This document shows positions 35,929 through 44,905 of a stretch of DNA of 64,000 nt, one piece after another; position 1 is the stretch's first letter, and the number at the start of each line of letters is the position of its first letter. The notes beneath the pieces were generated by a model that made no database searches, had not been told where the DNA came from, and worked only from the letters and a program-made list of their open reading frames with translations. This stretch comes from Bacteroides caecimuris (GTDB lineage: Bacteria > Bacteroidota > Bacteroidia > Bacteroidales > Bacteroidaceae), in the NCBI RefSeq assembly GCF_001688725.2, contig NZ_CP015401.2:2232001-2296000 (forward strand), written 5' to 3'. The translations under genes and the position numbers were made by a program.

Positions 35929-36793
35929 AATTACGCGAGACGCATTACAAAATAATCTGCTTTATGACACCCTTGAGGCATTGGGCAGAGTGATGAAAGA
36001 CCTTCAACTGGATGTGTATGTTGTGGGCGCATTGGCAAGAGACATTGCTATGGAAATCCTTGAAATGCCACCTTCGCCTCGAAGAACTGCCGATCTTGAT
36101 GTGGCAATCGCATTGAAGGATTGGAGCCAGTTTGATTTATTGAAGGAACATTTATTGGAAAACCATTTTATTAAAGGGGAACCGAAACAACGATTCTATT
36201 ACATAGGTGCAGATGGTACCAATGATTACGAAATCGACATCGTTCCTTTTGGAGAACTGGAAGCTGACGAGAAAGTGGCATGGCCGCCTGAAGGCAATCC
36301 GGAAATGTCGGTCAAATGCTTCAAAGATGTAATGAGCATAGCCGATACGGTTACAATTGATGATGCTATTACTATAAGGATGGCTCCTTTATCCGGACAA
36401 TTTCTAATAAAGTTTGACACCTGGCTCGACAGGCATTTACTTACCGACAAAGATGCTGCCGATATGCTCTACATAATGGATAACTTCTATTTGGCAAATG
36501 TTTCGTTCAAGCAACCTGTTCCTGACGAAGTTCAAGATACAAGCGAAAACTTCGACCTTTTGACAGGTGGAGCCAGATGGATTGCCTGTGAAATGAGAGA
36601 TTTTCTTACCAGAGAGCATCTTCAATTTTATACTGACCAACTGCAAGAACAGATTGAGTTGGATGAAAGTAGTCCATTAATCAACTCTATGAGTAGCAGA
36701 CATTCCGGAAGCGACGCACATCAAATTATCAGAAATGCACTTATTGGAATGGTTGAAATATTAAAGAAAGAAGAAAGCGATGAAGATAGATAG
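35918..36793 (+). CDS. AbiEii-like nucleotidyltransferase
   Basis: A 291-residue protein. VYVVGALARDIAMEIL with RRTADLDVAIAL gives the G-x-x-x-R-D helix and the DxD catalytic pair of the DNA polymerase beta-type nucleotidyltransferase fold, as in AbiEii toxins and tRNA-modifying toxins. DIVPFGELEADEKVAWPPEG follows. It overlaps the AbiEi gene by 11 bases and the next gene by 14, so the three are made together. Probably the toxin, by analogy; the target (tRNA or protein) is unknown. Confidence 0.78.
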   Translation: MEYKITRDALQNNLLYDTLEALGRVMKDLQLDVYVVGALARDIAMEILEMPPSPRRTADLDVAIALKDWSQFDLLKEHLLENHFIKGEPKQRFYYIGADGTNDYEIDIVPFGELEADEKVAWPPEGNPEMSVKCFKDVMSIADTVTIDDAITIRMAPLSGQFLIKFDTWLDRHLLTDKDAADMLYIMDNFYLANVSFKQPVPDEVQDTSENFDLLTGGARWIACEMRDFLTREHLQFYTDQLQEQIELDESSPLINSMSSRHSGSDAHQIIRNALIGMVEILKKEESDEDR

Positions 36794-37403
36794 TTTTTCA
36801 ATAGAAGGCATACATTATTCCAATGAAGATAGTTTGTCTGTCCACCAGTTAACTCCCAATAAAGCTGTAGTAGTATTGGCAGACGGCATGGGTGGCTTGA
36901 CCTTCGGTAAGGAAGCGGCAGATTTGATTATAAGTACAATCACTGCCTTTATTTGTGAGCATGTGGAAAGATTGCCTATACAAGAATTGTTGGGTAAAGC
37001 GTTGGAATATGCCGATGAAACTATTTGTCAGAAGAGCATGGGAACTCACAGCAAAATGGGAGCAGCTGTTGCCATAGCCTTCATTGATGACAATAACATT
37101 CACTATACTTGGCAGGGTAATGTCAGAATCTACCTTTTCAACCACGATAAAGCAGAACAATTAACCACAGACCATATATTGGATGCTGGATATGGCAAAT
37201 ATTTGCTTACAAGATGTATAAAGGGAGCAGGCTTAAGAACAGATATACCTTATCAATGTAGAGAGGTCAATGCAGGAAATGTACTTCTTCTTTGCACTGA
37301 CGGATTCTACAAGCAAACAGAGGTCAATCAAATGACAGATACGACATTCCTTATAAACAAGGAATACGAAGACGATGCTTCTTTCATAAAGATAGTATTA
37401 TAA
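36780..37403 (+). CDS. PP2C-type serine/threonine phosphatase
   Basis: A 207-residue protein phosphatase. The metal-binding motifs are present: NEDS near the start, LADGMGGLTFG, CTDGFYKQ and DDASF near the end. The catalytic domain fills nearly the whole protein, so there is no sensor domain. It overlaps the nucleotidyltransferase gene by 14 bases. A phosphatase in a type IV toxin-antitoxin operon is unusual: it may reverse a phospho-modification or act as a third regulatory component. That is inference from gene order. Confidence 0.85.
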   Translation: MKIDSFSIEGIHYSNEDSLSVHQLTPNKAVVVLADGMGGLTFGKEAADLIISTITAFICEHVERLPIQELLGKALEYADETICQKSMGTHSKMGAAVAIAFIDDNNIHYTWQGNVRIYLFNHDKAEQLTTDHILDAGYGKYLLTRCIKGAGLRTDIPYQCREVNAGNVLLLCTDGFYKQTEVNQMTDTTFLINKEYEDDASFIKIVL

Positions 37404-37520
37404 TGGCAATGTCAAGCATAGGCTGGAACATAGGTCGATTGGTCTGTGAAGAAGGCTTGCTCATAACATTCTGAGCTTCCCATATAGCTTTAATTTATCC
37501 ACTTCGGTTTTTAAATCACC

Positions 37521-37758
37521 TTAATCCCCAATTTCGTAAAGGTTGACCACCTCCATCCCTTTGTCCCGGGCTTTCCCACAAGTATAATATGTACCCCCTT
37601 TCGGTTTGCCGTCAAAGTAGGCTATCACACCACAAGAGTGCGCCAGCATATAGTCGTTTCTTCTGAGCAAGCATCCTTGATAATAGTGCTCACTCAAAAC
37701 AATAACCTTATCTGCTTGGGCAAGAAGTTGCCTATATCGTCTTTGTTCAATGGCTGAC
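37521..37758 (-). pseudogene. SLOG-family (DUF1273/YpsA-like) gene cut by IS21
   Basis: Minus strand reads RRYRQLLAQADKVIVLSEHYYQG... RRNDYMLAHSCGVIAYFDGKPKGGTYYT... and stops at 37521. This is the C-terminal Rossmann-like part of a DUF1273/YpsA-type protein of the SLOG superfamily. The N-terminal half is missing because the IS21-family element starts at 37759. The missing part is not on the far side of the IS, so DNA was lost there. SLOG proteins often bind nucleotide-derived signals in defence systems. Confidence 0.72.
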
Positions 37759-37887
37759 TGGAAAATTTAAAGTCGATTGACCCACTATTATACTCTAAAT
37801 TGACCCATCAAAAAAATATTAGATTTAAATAAAGAAAAATGCATTTTAACCCGGGTCATTTTCAATTATAATAATCTACAATATATA

Positions 37888-38661
37888 CTATTTCTTTTTA
37901 GCATTAATCTTTCTTACAGAATCCCCGGTAAGTTCAATCTTGTGTGCTGTATGTACAATTCTGTCCAGGATTGCGTCAGCTACTGTAGGATCACCAATTG
38001 CATCATACCGGCTTTCGACAGGAAGTTGTGATGTTATTATGATTGATTTTAATCCGTGTCTGTCTTCTATTATTTCCATAAGGATTGACCTTTCCCTGGC
38101 ATCCAGTCCTATAAGAAACAGATCGTCAAGAATCAGCAGTTGACACTTTTCTATTTTTTTCATCTCAGATTCTATAGTGCCCTTGTTTTTGGCAATTTTA
38201 AGCTGTCCCATAAGCTTTGACGCATTTGAATACAAAGTCTTTATTCCATTCTTACATGCCTCATATCCTATGGCTGAAGCTATATAGCTTTTACCTGTAC
38301 CGGAGCTTCCCGTGATGAAAACATTCTGTCCGTCTCTTATAAAATCAAGAGATGCAAGTCTCTCAAGCTGGTTACGGTCAAGGTTACGTTTTATGGTATA
38401 GTCTATTTTTTCCATATATGCCTTATATCTGAAGTTTGCAGACTTTATCAGTCTCTCAATGCTTACATTGCGTCTGTAATCATATTCGCTTTCAAGAAGC
38501 CATTTAAGAAACTCATCGTTTGTCATACCATCAGAGGATGTGGTCCTGCAGTCATTTCTATATGTTTCAAGCATACCGTAAAAACGTAACTTGGAGAGTA
38601 GTTCCATTATTCTGTCCATATTTTTTCCGACAGTTCTGCTTGTTTTATTATTACTTGTCAT
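37888..38661 (-). CDS. istB: IS21-family helper ATPase IstB
   Basis: A 257-residue AAA+ ATPase that helps IstA choose targets. Walker A is TGSSGTGKSYIASAI and Walker B is LLILDDLFLI. The ATG at 38661 overlaps the istA stop region by 11 bases, the usual istA-istB coupling; the longer frame from 38766 is rejected because it would lie inside istA. Confidence 0.93.
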   Translation of the reverse strand: MTSNNKTSRTVGKNMDRIMELLSKLRFYGMLETYRNDCRTTSSDGMTNDEFLKWLLESEYDYRRNVSIERLIKSANFRYKAYMEKIDYTIKRNLDRNQLERLASLDFIRDGQNVFITGSSGTGKSYIASAIGYEACKNGIKTLYSNASKLMGQLKIAKNKGTIESEMKKIEKCQLLILDDLFLIGLDARERSILMEIIEDRHGLKSIIITSQLPVESRYDAIGDPTVADAILDRIVHTAHKIELTGDSVRKINAKKK

Positions 38662-40216
38662 TTTTATCCATGTTTTTAGAGTTAAAATAATCCTTGCCTC
38701 TGAGATTTCTGTGTTTGGGGGTAAGTTCTGGAGCCTGTCCCTCCATCTGTACATGATACTTCTCATCTTCCCTGTTTACCAGAATACTTTCAAGTTCGTT
38801 GTATCCGAACATACCGAATTCCATTGCCACCTGACATGAAAGAACCACCCTGTCATGTCCGAAACGCTCCACAAGACTTAATATGCCATCGGCTGAACGT
38901 ACGGCCTGGACCGGATATTTCTTGGCAACGGCCACACGCTTTATGTACTCTTCCAATACCGGATCAATTCCACATGCCTTGCGGTATATATCATCCATTC
39001 TGATTCTGTATTCATGTGGCACTCCCGAAAGTTTGTGGGACGGTTTTTCTGAATAAGTGAAAGGTGTATCATCCTTTCGATGTGTCGTTATGTGTCTGAA
39101 CTTATGATATATCTCCACTGTGTCCCCATCATACAGTAATTCTACAGTATCGCCGATATACTCTTTAGGAACACTGTAATAGTGATTGTTAAGCGATACA
39201 TAACTGTTTCTCATGACAGTTGCCGTTTTCCGGCTTTTTGATATAAATTTTGTTGCCGGCAATGTATGCAGCCTGTCTTTCTCGACTTCGAGGAAACGTT
39301 CCCGACGGCTGTAGTTGCGATTGTACATCTTTCGGCTGTTCAACGCATCCGTATGCTTCATTATTTCTATGTTCAAGGCTTCAAGATCATTGAATTTCAA
39401 TCCCGTCATCTTTGAATACACCTCCCTGTAGAGCAGTCTTACAGCATTCTCAACCAGAGCTTTGTCTTTAGGCTTTCGTACTCTTGCCGGGAAGACAACA
39501 CATCCATAATGGTCTGCAAATGCAGCAAAGTCGTCATTGATTACAGGTTCAACACCTCCAGGCTTTGTTACGGCTGATCTCAGGTTGTCTGGAACTATGG
39601 CATTGGGGACACCTCCAAAATAATGGAAAGCATTTTCACATGCCTGGATAAGGTGTTCTTTCTTTTGTGATGGTACAGCCTCGTAATAGGTAATCTGGCT
39701 GCATGGAAGTATGGCGGCAAATACTTCTACGGGAACCTTATTGCCTGTTCTTTCGTATGAGAGATAAAGTTTGTCACCGGCAAAATCCACATACATCTGA
39801 TCACCGGCTATATGATCTATGCGTCCAACAGGAATCTTTACTTCCCTTTCTCGTCTGATATACAAACAAAAAGAACAGTAGCTGTAACCTTGTGGACGAT
39901 TTTTAAGATATTCCTCATACAAGGACCTTCTTGTTGTCCCACGGACCTTAAGTCGTTTCATGTAATCAGGTATACGTTCTTGAAGATACTTATACTCTGC
40001 AGATCCAGACGATTCTTTGTCAGTCTCCGTACCGAAAAGCTCATGCAGATGCTGCTCGTCCATTTTCAACAGACGCTCAAGTTCTATACCCATATCTTCG
40101 TATATACGGATATAACGTTTGACTGTATTACGTGAAACAAGGAGAGAAGAACTGATACCGCGGATACTCATTCCTGACTGATAACACCGCAGTATGTGCT
40201 TGATTCTTATTTTCAT
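38651..40216 (-). CDS. istA: IS21-family transposase IstA
   Basis: A 521-residue DDE transposase. An N-terminal helix-turn-helix (RGISSSLLVSRNTVKRYIRIYE) binds the ends. The rve domain contains DQMYVDFAGDKL (first Asp), IVPDNLRSA (second Asp) and KDKALVENAV (Glu). Complete and probably active. The C-terminal part is the DNA-binding Mu-type region. Confidence 0.93.
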   Translation of the reverse strand: MKIRIKHILRCYQSGMSIRGISSSLLVSRNTVKRYIRIYEDMGIELERLLKMDEQHLHELFGTETDKESSGSAEYKYLQERIPDYMKRLKVRGTTRRSLYEEYLKNRPQGYSYCSFCLYIRREREVKIPVGRIDHIAGDQMYVDFAGDKLYLSYERTGNKVPVEVFAAILPCSQITYYEAVPSQKKEHLIQACENAFHYFGGVPNAIVPDNLRSAVTKPGGVEPVINDDFAAFADHYGCVVFPARVRKPKDKALVENAVRLLYREVYSKMTGLKFNDLEALNIEIMKHTDALNSRKMYNRNYSRRERFLEVEKDRLHTLPATKFISKSRKTATVMRNSYVSLNNHYYSVPKEYIGDTVELLYDGDTVEIYHKFRHITTHRKDDTPFTYSEKPSHKLSGVPHEYRIRMDDIYRKACGIDPVLEEYIKRVAVAKKYPVQAVRSADGILSLVERFGHDRVVLSCQVAMEFGMFGYNELESILVNREDEKYHVQMEGQAPELTPKHRNLRGKDYFNSKNMDKNDK

Positions 40217-40438
40217 TCTTTAAAATTTTATTCGGTTAATAATACCGGGTTAAAATGCTTTGTAAAGTACGAAAACAAGACTGAAATATGGTAATTATAT
40301 AGGGGCAACTTTTATTATAATCACAGCGGATCAGTTTCGGTTATAAAGGTGGGTCAGAAGACTTTTATAATAGTGGGTCAATCGACTTTAAATTTTCCAC
40401 CTATATTCACAAATGTATGTCCAGGTGTATGCAAATAC

Positions 40439-40474
40439 CGTTCATTTGGCTATTCTTATGCGGTCAAATGAACG
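40439..40474. repeat. Short hairpin beside the IS21 element
   Basis: CGTTCATTTG / CAAATGAACG, a perfect 10-base stem, between the IS21 right end and the ppdK terminator. Possibly a second terminator or the end of a lost gene. Confidence 0.5.
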
Positions 40475-40490
40475 AACCGTCTGAAAACAG

Positions 40491-40532
40491 ATTAGGCTGT
40501 AATGCCTTATTTACAAGTCATTACAGCCTAAT
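40491..40532 (-). terminator. ppdK terminator
   Basis: Perfect stem ATTAGGCTGTAATG / CATTACAGCCTAAT, 25 bases after the ppdK stop on the minus strand. Confidence 0.85.
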
Positions 40533-40556
40533 TCAACAACTAAGTCGGAACTACCG

Positions 40557-43277
40557 TTATTCCTCTATGGCAGCCTGCGCCGCCGCTAATCTTGCAATAG
40601 GCACGCGGAATGGAGAACAACTAACGTAGTTTAATCCTACTCTGTGGCAGAACTTCACTGAAGAAGGTTCTCCACCATGTTCACCGCAAATACCACATTT
40701 CAAATCCGGACGGATAGCACGGCCTTTTTCTGTTGCCATACGAACCAATTGTCCCACACCATTCTGGTCGAGAACCTGGAACGGGTCTACTTTCAAAATC
40801 TTCTTTTCCAGATAAACAGGAAGGAAAGAAGCAATATCGTCACGAGAATAACCGAAGGTCATTTGCGTCAAGTCATTTGTACCGAATGAGAAGAATTCAG
40901 CAGAAGAAGCAATACGGTCGGCTGTCAAAGCTGCGCGCGGGATTTCAATCATTGTACCTACTTTGAAGTCAATGCTGTCTCCCAGTTCTTCGAACAACTT
41001 CGCTGCCTCTGTACGAATCACGTTCTCCTGTTCCTTGAATTCATACAAGATACCAGTCAGCGGAACCATAATTTCCGGATGAGTCTCCACCCCTTCTTTC
41101 TTCAATTCCAATGCAGCACCCAAGATAGCGCGTGTTTGCATCTGAGTAATTTCAGGATATGTATTTCCCAGACGACAACCACGGTGACCCAACATCGGGT
41201 TGTGTTCGCACAACGATTCTACGCGTTGTTGGATATACTGCAAACTTACGCCCATAGTATCCGCCATTTCCTGTTGTCCCTTCAAATCATGAGGAACGAA
41301 CTCATGCAAAGGAGGATCGAGCAGACGTACAGTCACCGGACAGCCCGCCATTGCTTTAAAGATACCCTTAAAGTCCGCCTGTTGGTACGGGAGAATCTTA
41401 GCCAATGCCTTGCGACGTCCTTCAGCATCTTCTGCCAGAATCATTTCACGCATTGCCTTAATCTTTTCACCTTCAAAGAACATGTGTTCTGTACGGCAAA
41501 GACCGATACCTACCGCACCAAAGTTACGTGCAACTTCCGCATCATGAGGAGTGTCCGCATTGGTACGTACCTGCAAACGGGTATATTTATCAGCCAGTGT
41601 CATCAATTCTGCAAAGTCACCGGAAAGCTCGGCAGCTTTCGTCTCTACCTTACCATTATATACTACACCCGTGCTTCCGTTCAGAGAGATGTAATCGCCT
41701 TCTTTCAGCACCACACCGTCAATTTCCACCGTACGTGCCTTATAGTCAATATTCAATGCACCAGCACCCGACACACAGCATTTACCCATACCACGAGCCA
41801 CCACAGCAGCGTGAGAAGTCATACCGCCACGGGCAGTCAGGATACCTTCGGCGACAGCCATACCCGCCAAGTCCTCAGGAGAGGTCTCGATACGAACCAT
41901 CACCACACGTTTGCCGGCAGCATGCCATTCGGCAGCGTCATCAGCGAAGAATACAATCTGACCAGTTGCAGCACCCGGAGAAGCTGGAAGACCACGAGTC
42001 AGGATTTTTGCTTTTTTCAAAGCATCCTTGTCAAATACAGGGTGGAGCAATTCATCCAGCTTATTCGGTTCAACGCGCATCAAGGTTGTCTTTTCGTCAA
42101 TCATACCCTGACGGAGCAAATCCATAGCAATCTTTACCATGGCAGCACCCGTACGTTTGCCGTTACGTGTCTGAAGGAACCAGAGCTTACCTTCTTGAAC
42201 GGTGAACTCCATGTCCTGCATATCTTTATAATGATTTTCCAATTTTGTCTGAAGCGCATCCAGTTCTTTATAGATTTCTGGCATAGCTTCTTCCATAGAA
42301 GGATATTTTGCAGCACGTTCTTCTTCGCTTACACCCGCCAGTTGGGCCCAACGTTGAGAACCGATCTTAGTAATCTGTTGCGGAGTACGGATACCGGCTA
42401 CTACGTCTTCACCTTGCGCATTAATCAGGTATTCACCATTGAAAAGGTCTTCACCTGTAGCTGCGTCACGTGAGAAACAAACGCCGGTTGCGGAAGTATC
42501 TCCCATATTACCGAATACCATTGCCTGTACGTTTACGGCTGTTCCCCATTCGTCAGGAATACTTTCCATCTTACGGTAAAGGATAGCACGTTCATTCATC
42601 CAGGAATCGAATACTGCACAGATGGCACCCCAAAGTTGTTCGTATGCACAAGTCGGAAAATCTCTTCCTGTCTGTTCTTTTACGGCAGCTTTAAATTTCT
42701 TCACGAGTTCTTTCAGGTCTTCCACTTCCAGCTCGTTATCAAGTTTCACACCTTTCGCTTCTTTCACCTCTTCGATGATTGCTTCGAACGGGTCAATATC
42801 TTCCTTATTAGTAGGTTTCATTCCCAAAACCACGTCACCGTACATCTGTACAAAACGACGGTAAGAATCCCATGCAAAGCGTGCATTACCAGTTTTGCGG
42901 ATAATTCCTTCCACCACTTCATCATTCAGACCAAGGTTCAGAATAGTATCCATCATACCCGGCATGGATGCGCGGGCACCGGAACGTACAGACACCAACA
43001 AAGGATTTTCAATGTCACCAAATTTGGATTTCATCAGCCCCTCTACATTAGAGATGGCTTTAACGACTTCATCTTTCAGCAACTCAACCACTTTATCACG
43101 TCCTAACGTGTTGTATTCCGTACAAACATCTGTAGTTATTGTGAATCCGGGAGGGACTGGAATTCCAATTAAATTCATTTCGGCAAGGTTTGCACCTTTA
43201 CCACCTAACAAATTCTTCATGTCGGCTTTTCCTTCTGCCTGACCATTTCCAAAGGTATAAACTCTTTTTTTATCCAT
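40557..43277 (-). CDS. ppdK: Pyruvate, phosphate dikinase
   Basis: A 906-residue enzyme interconverting pyruvate + ATP + Pi with PEP + AMP + PPi; central to gluconeogenesis or PEP supply in Bacteroides. Domains in order: N-terminal ATP-grasp (GGKGANLAEM), the phosphohistidine domain with GGMTSHAAVVARGMGKCC (His in TSHAA), and the C-terminal PEP-binding barrel with FGTNDLTQMTFGYSRDD. Full length. Its 3' end is partly duplicated at 29773-29810. The upstream region has TAGATTTG as a -7 candidate near 43335. Confidence 0.97.
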   Translation of the reverse strand: MDKKRVYTFGNGQAEGKADMKNLLGGKGANLAEMNLIGIPVPPGFTITTDVCTEYNTLGRDKVVELLKDEVVKAISNVEGLMKSKFGDIENPLLVSVRSGARASMPGMMDTILNLGLNDEVVEGIIRKTGNARFAWDSYRRFVQMYGDVVLGMKPTNKEDIDPFEAIIEEVKEAKGVKLDNELEVEDLKELVKKFKAAVKEQTGRDFPTCAYEQLWGAICAVFDSWMNERAILYRKMESIPDEWGTAVNVQAMVFGNMGDTSATGVCFSRDAATGEDLFNGEYLINAQGEDVVAGIRTPQQITKIGSQRWAQLAGVSEEERAAKYPSMEEAMPEIYKELDALQTKLENHYKDMQDMEFTVQEGKLWFLQTRNGKRTGAAMVKIAMDLLRQGMIDEKTTLMRVEPNKLDELLHPVFDKDALKKAKILTRGLPASPGAATGQIVFFADDAAEWHAAGKRVVMVRIETSPEDLAGMAVAEGILTARGGMTSHAAVVARGMGKCCVSGAGALNIDYKARTVEIDGVVLKEGDYISLNGSTGVVYNGKVETKAAELSGDFAELMTLADKYTRLQVRTNADTPHDAEVARNFGAVGIGLCRTEHMFFEGEKIKAMREMILAEDAEGRRKALAKILPYQQADFKGIFKAMAGCPVTVRLLDPPLHEFVPHDLKGQQEMADTMGVSLQYIQQRVESLCEHNPMLGHRGCRLGNTYPEITQMQTRAILGAALELKKEGVETHPEIMVPLTGILYEFKEQENVIRTEAAKLFEELGDSIDFKVGTMIEIPRAALTADRIASSAEFFSFGTNDLTQMTFGYSRDDIASFLPVYLEKKILKVDPFQVLDQNGVGQLVRMATEKGRAIRPDLKCGICGEHGGEPSSVKFCHRVGLNYVSCSPFRVPIARLAAAQAAIEE

Positions 43278-43441
43278 AATATTGTGTTTAAAGTTACATT
43301 ATGACTTTCTTCTGCTCGCAAATCTAAGGATATTTCGCAAATCAGAAAACTTTTTGCGAAAAAACTTTCTATCAAAATGCAATTTCGACATTACAATCTG
43401 GATTATTTCTACAGACACGAAAGTTTTCCAAAAAAAATACC

Positions 43442-43449
43442 TATTTTTG
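43442..43449 (+). promoter_or_regulatory. -7 box for rlmD
   Basis: TATTTTTG is an exact TAnnTTTG match 28 bases before the GTG start; the -33 element is not clear. Confidence 0.5.
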
Positions 43450-43476
43450 CAAAGTAATTATTAGACTGGTGTAAAA

Positions 43477-44895
43477 GTGGCAAGAAAGAAAAAAGAACTT
43501 CCCTTATTGGAGAAGGTAACAATCATGGATGTGGCTGCCGAAGGAAAAGCCATTGCAAAAGTAAACGACCTGGTAATTTTTGTTCCCTACGTAGTGCCGG
43601 GCGATGTCGTAGACCTTCAGATCAAGCGTAAGAAAAATAAATATGCCGAAGCGGAAGCGGTGAAGTTTCACGAGCTGTCACCCAATCGCGCTGTTCCTTT
43701 CTGCCAACACTATGGCGTATGCGGCGGTTGCAAATGGCAGGTGCTCCCCTATCCGGAGCAAATCAGATACAAACAGAAACAAGTGGAGGATAATTTGAGA
43801 CGTATCGGAAAGATCGAACTTCCCGAGATTTCTCCGATTCTCGGTTCCGCTAAAACGGAATGGTACAGAAACAAACTGGAGTTCACATTTTCCAATAAAC
43901 GTTGGCTGACCAACGAGGAAGTTCGCCAGGATGTGAAATATGACCAGATGAATGCTGTCGGTTTCCATATTCCGGGAGCGTTCGACAAGGTGCTGGCTAT
44001 CGAAAAATGTTGGTTGCAGGACGATATATCCAACCGTATCCGGAATGCGATACGCGATTATGCTTACGAACATGATTATTCATTCATCAATCTGCGTACA
44101 CAAGAAGGTATGCTGCGGAATATGATTGTCCGTACTTCCTCAACGGGCGAATTGATGGTAATCGTGATTTGCAGGATTACGGAAGAGCACGAAATGGCAC
44201 TGTTCAAGCAACTGCTTCAGTTTGTCGCTGATTCTTTCCCGGAAATTACATCTTTGCTATACATTATTAATAATAAGTGCAACGACACCATCAATGATTT
44301 GGATGTGCACGTATTTAAAGGTAAAGATCATATCTTTGAGGAGATGGAAGGCCTGCGTTTCAAGGTAGGTCCGAAATCATTCTATCAGACTAATTCGGAA
44401 CAGGCTTATAATCTATATAAGATAGCCCGTGACTTTGCCGGACTGACCGGAAATGAACTGGTGTACGACCTCTATACCGGAACAGGCACGATTGCCAACT
44501 TTGTCTCACGCCAGGCGCGCCAAGTGATTGGTATCGAATATGTGCCGGAAGCTATTGAAGACGCAAAGGTGAATGCGGAAATCAATGATATTAAGAATAC
44601 CTTGTTCTATGCCGGCGACATGAAGGATATGTTGACTCAGGACTTCATCAATCAGCATGGACGCCCAGACGTTATCATAACAGACCCCCCTCGCGCAGGT
44701 ATGCATCAAGATGTGGTTGACGTTATTTTGTTTGCCGAACCAAAACGGATTGTTTATGTAAGTTGTAATCCTGCTACTCAGGCACGCGATTTGCAGTTAC
44801 TGGATGGTAAATACAAGGTGAAAGCTGTGCAGCCGGTAGATATGTTCCCTCACACTCATCATGTGGAGAATGTAGTATTACTAGAACTTCGATAA
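43477..44895 (+). CDS. rlmD: 23S rRNA (uracil-5-)-methyltransferase
   Basis: A 472-residue SAM-dependent RNA methyltransferase of the RlmD/TrmA group. An N-terminal TRAM domain (VTIMDVAAEGKAIAKVNDLV) is followed by the iron-sulfur motif CQHYGVCGGCKW. Motif DLYTGTGTI gives the SAM site, DPPRAGMH is the catalytic-loop region, and YVSCNPATQARDL carries the nucleophilic Cys. The start is GTG at 43477. It methylates U in 23S rRNA (U1939 or a neighbour); which site is inferred from the family. Confidence 0.92.
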   Translation: MARKKKELPLLEKVTIMDVAAEGKAIAKVNDLVIFVPYVVPGDVVDLQIKRKKNKYAEAEAVKFHELSPNRAVPFCQHYGVCGGCKWQVLPYPEQIRYKQKQVEDNLRRIGKIELPEISPILGSAKTEWYRNKLEFTFSNKRWLTNEEVRQDVKYDQMNAVGFHIPGAFDKVLAIEKCWLQDDISNRIRNAIRDYAYEHDYSFINLRTQEGMLRNMIVRTSSTGELMVIVICRITEEHEMALFKQLLQFVADSFPEITSLLYIINNKCNDTINDLDVHVFKGKDHIFEEMEGLRFKVGPKSFYQTNSEQAYNLYKIARDFAGLTGNELVYDLYTGTGTIANFVSRQARQVIGIEYVPEAIEDAKVNAEINDIKNTLFYAGDMKDMLTQDFINQHGRPDVIITDPPRAGMHQDVVDVILFAEPKRIVYVSCNPATQARDLQLLDGKYKVKAVQPVDMFPHTHHVENVVLLELR

Positions 44896-44905
44896 AAGAT
44901 AAAAA

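Larger units (their letters stand above)
37759..40399 (-). mobile_element. IS21-family insertion sequence
   Basis: 2641 bp bounded by perfect 34-bp terminal inverted repeats beginning TGGAAAATTTAAAGTCGATT and ending in the reverse complement at 40366-40399. Contains istA and istB on the minus strand. The bases on the two sides (TGAC left, CCTA right) do not match, so no target duplication is seen. Together with the one-sided SLOG fragment this points to a deletion next to the element. Confidence 0.93.

Noticed and set aside
37751..40410. Target duplication for the IS21-family element
   Set aside because: Flanks TGAC and CCTA do not match; none is claimed.
41079..42473. Plus-strand open frame of 464 codons opposite ppdK
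   Set aside because: It is antisense to a full-length, well conserved ppdK; composition is rich in His, Thr and Cys as expected of a shadow frame, and there is no start context.
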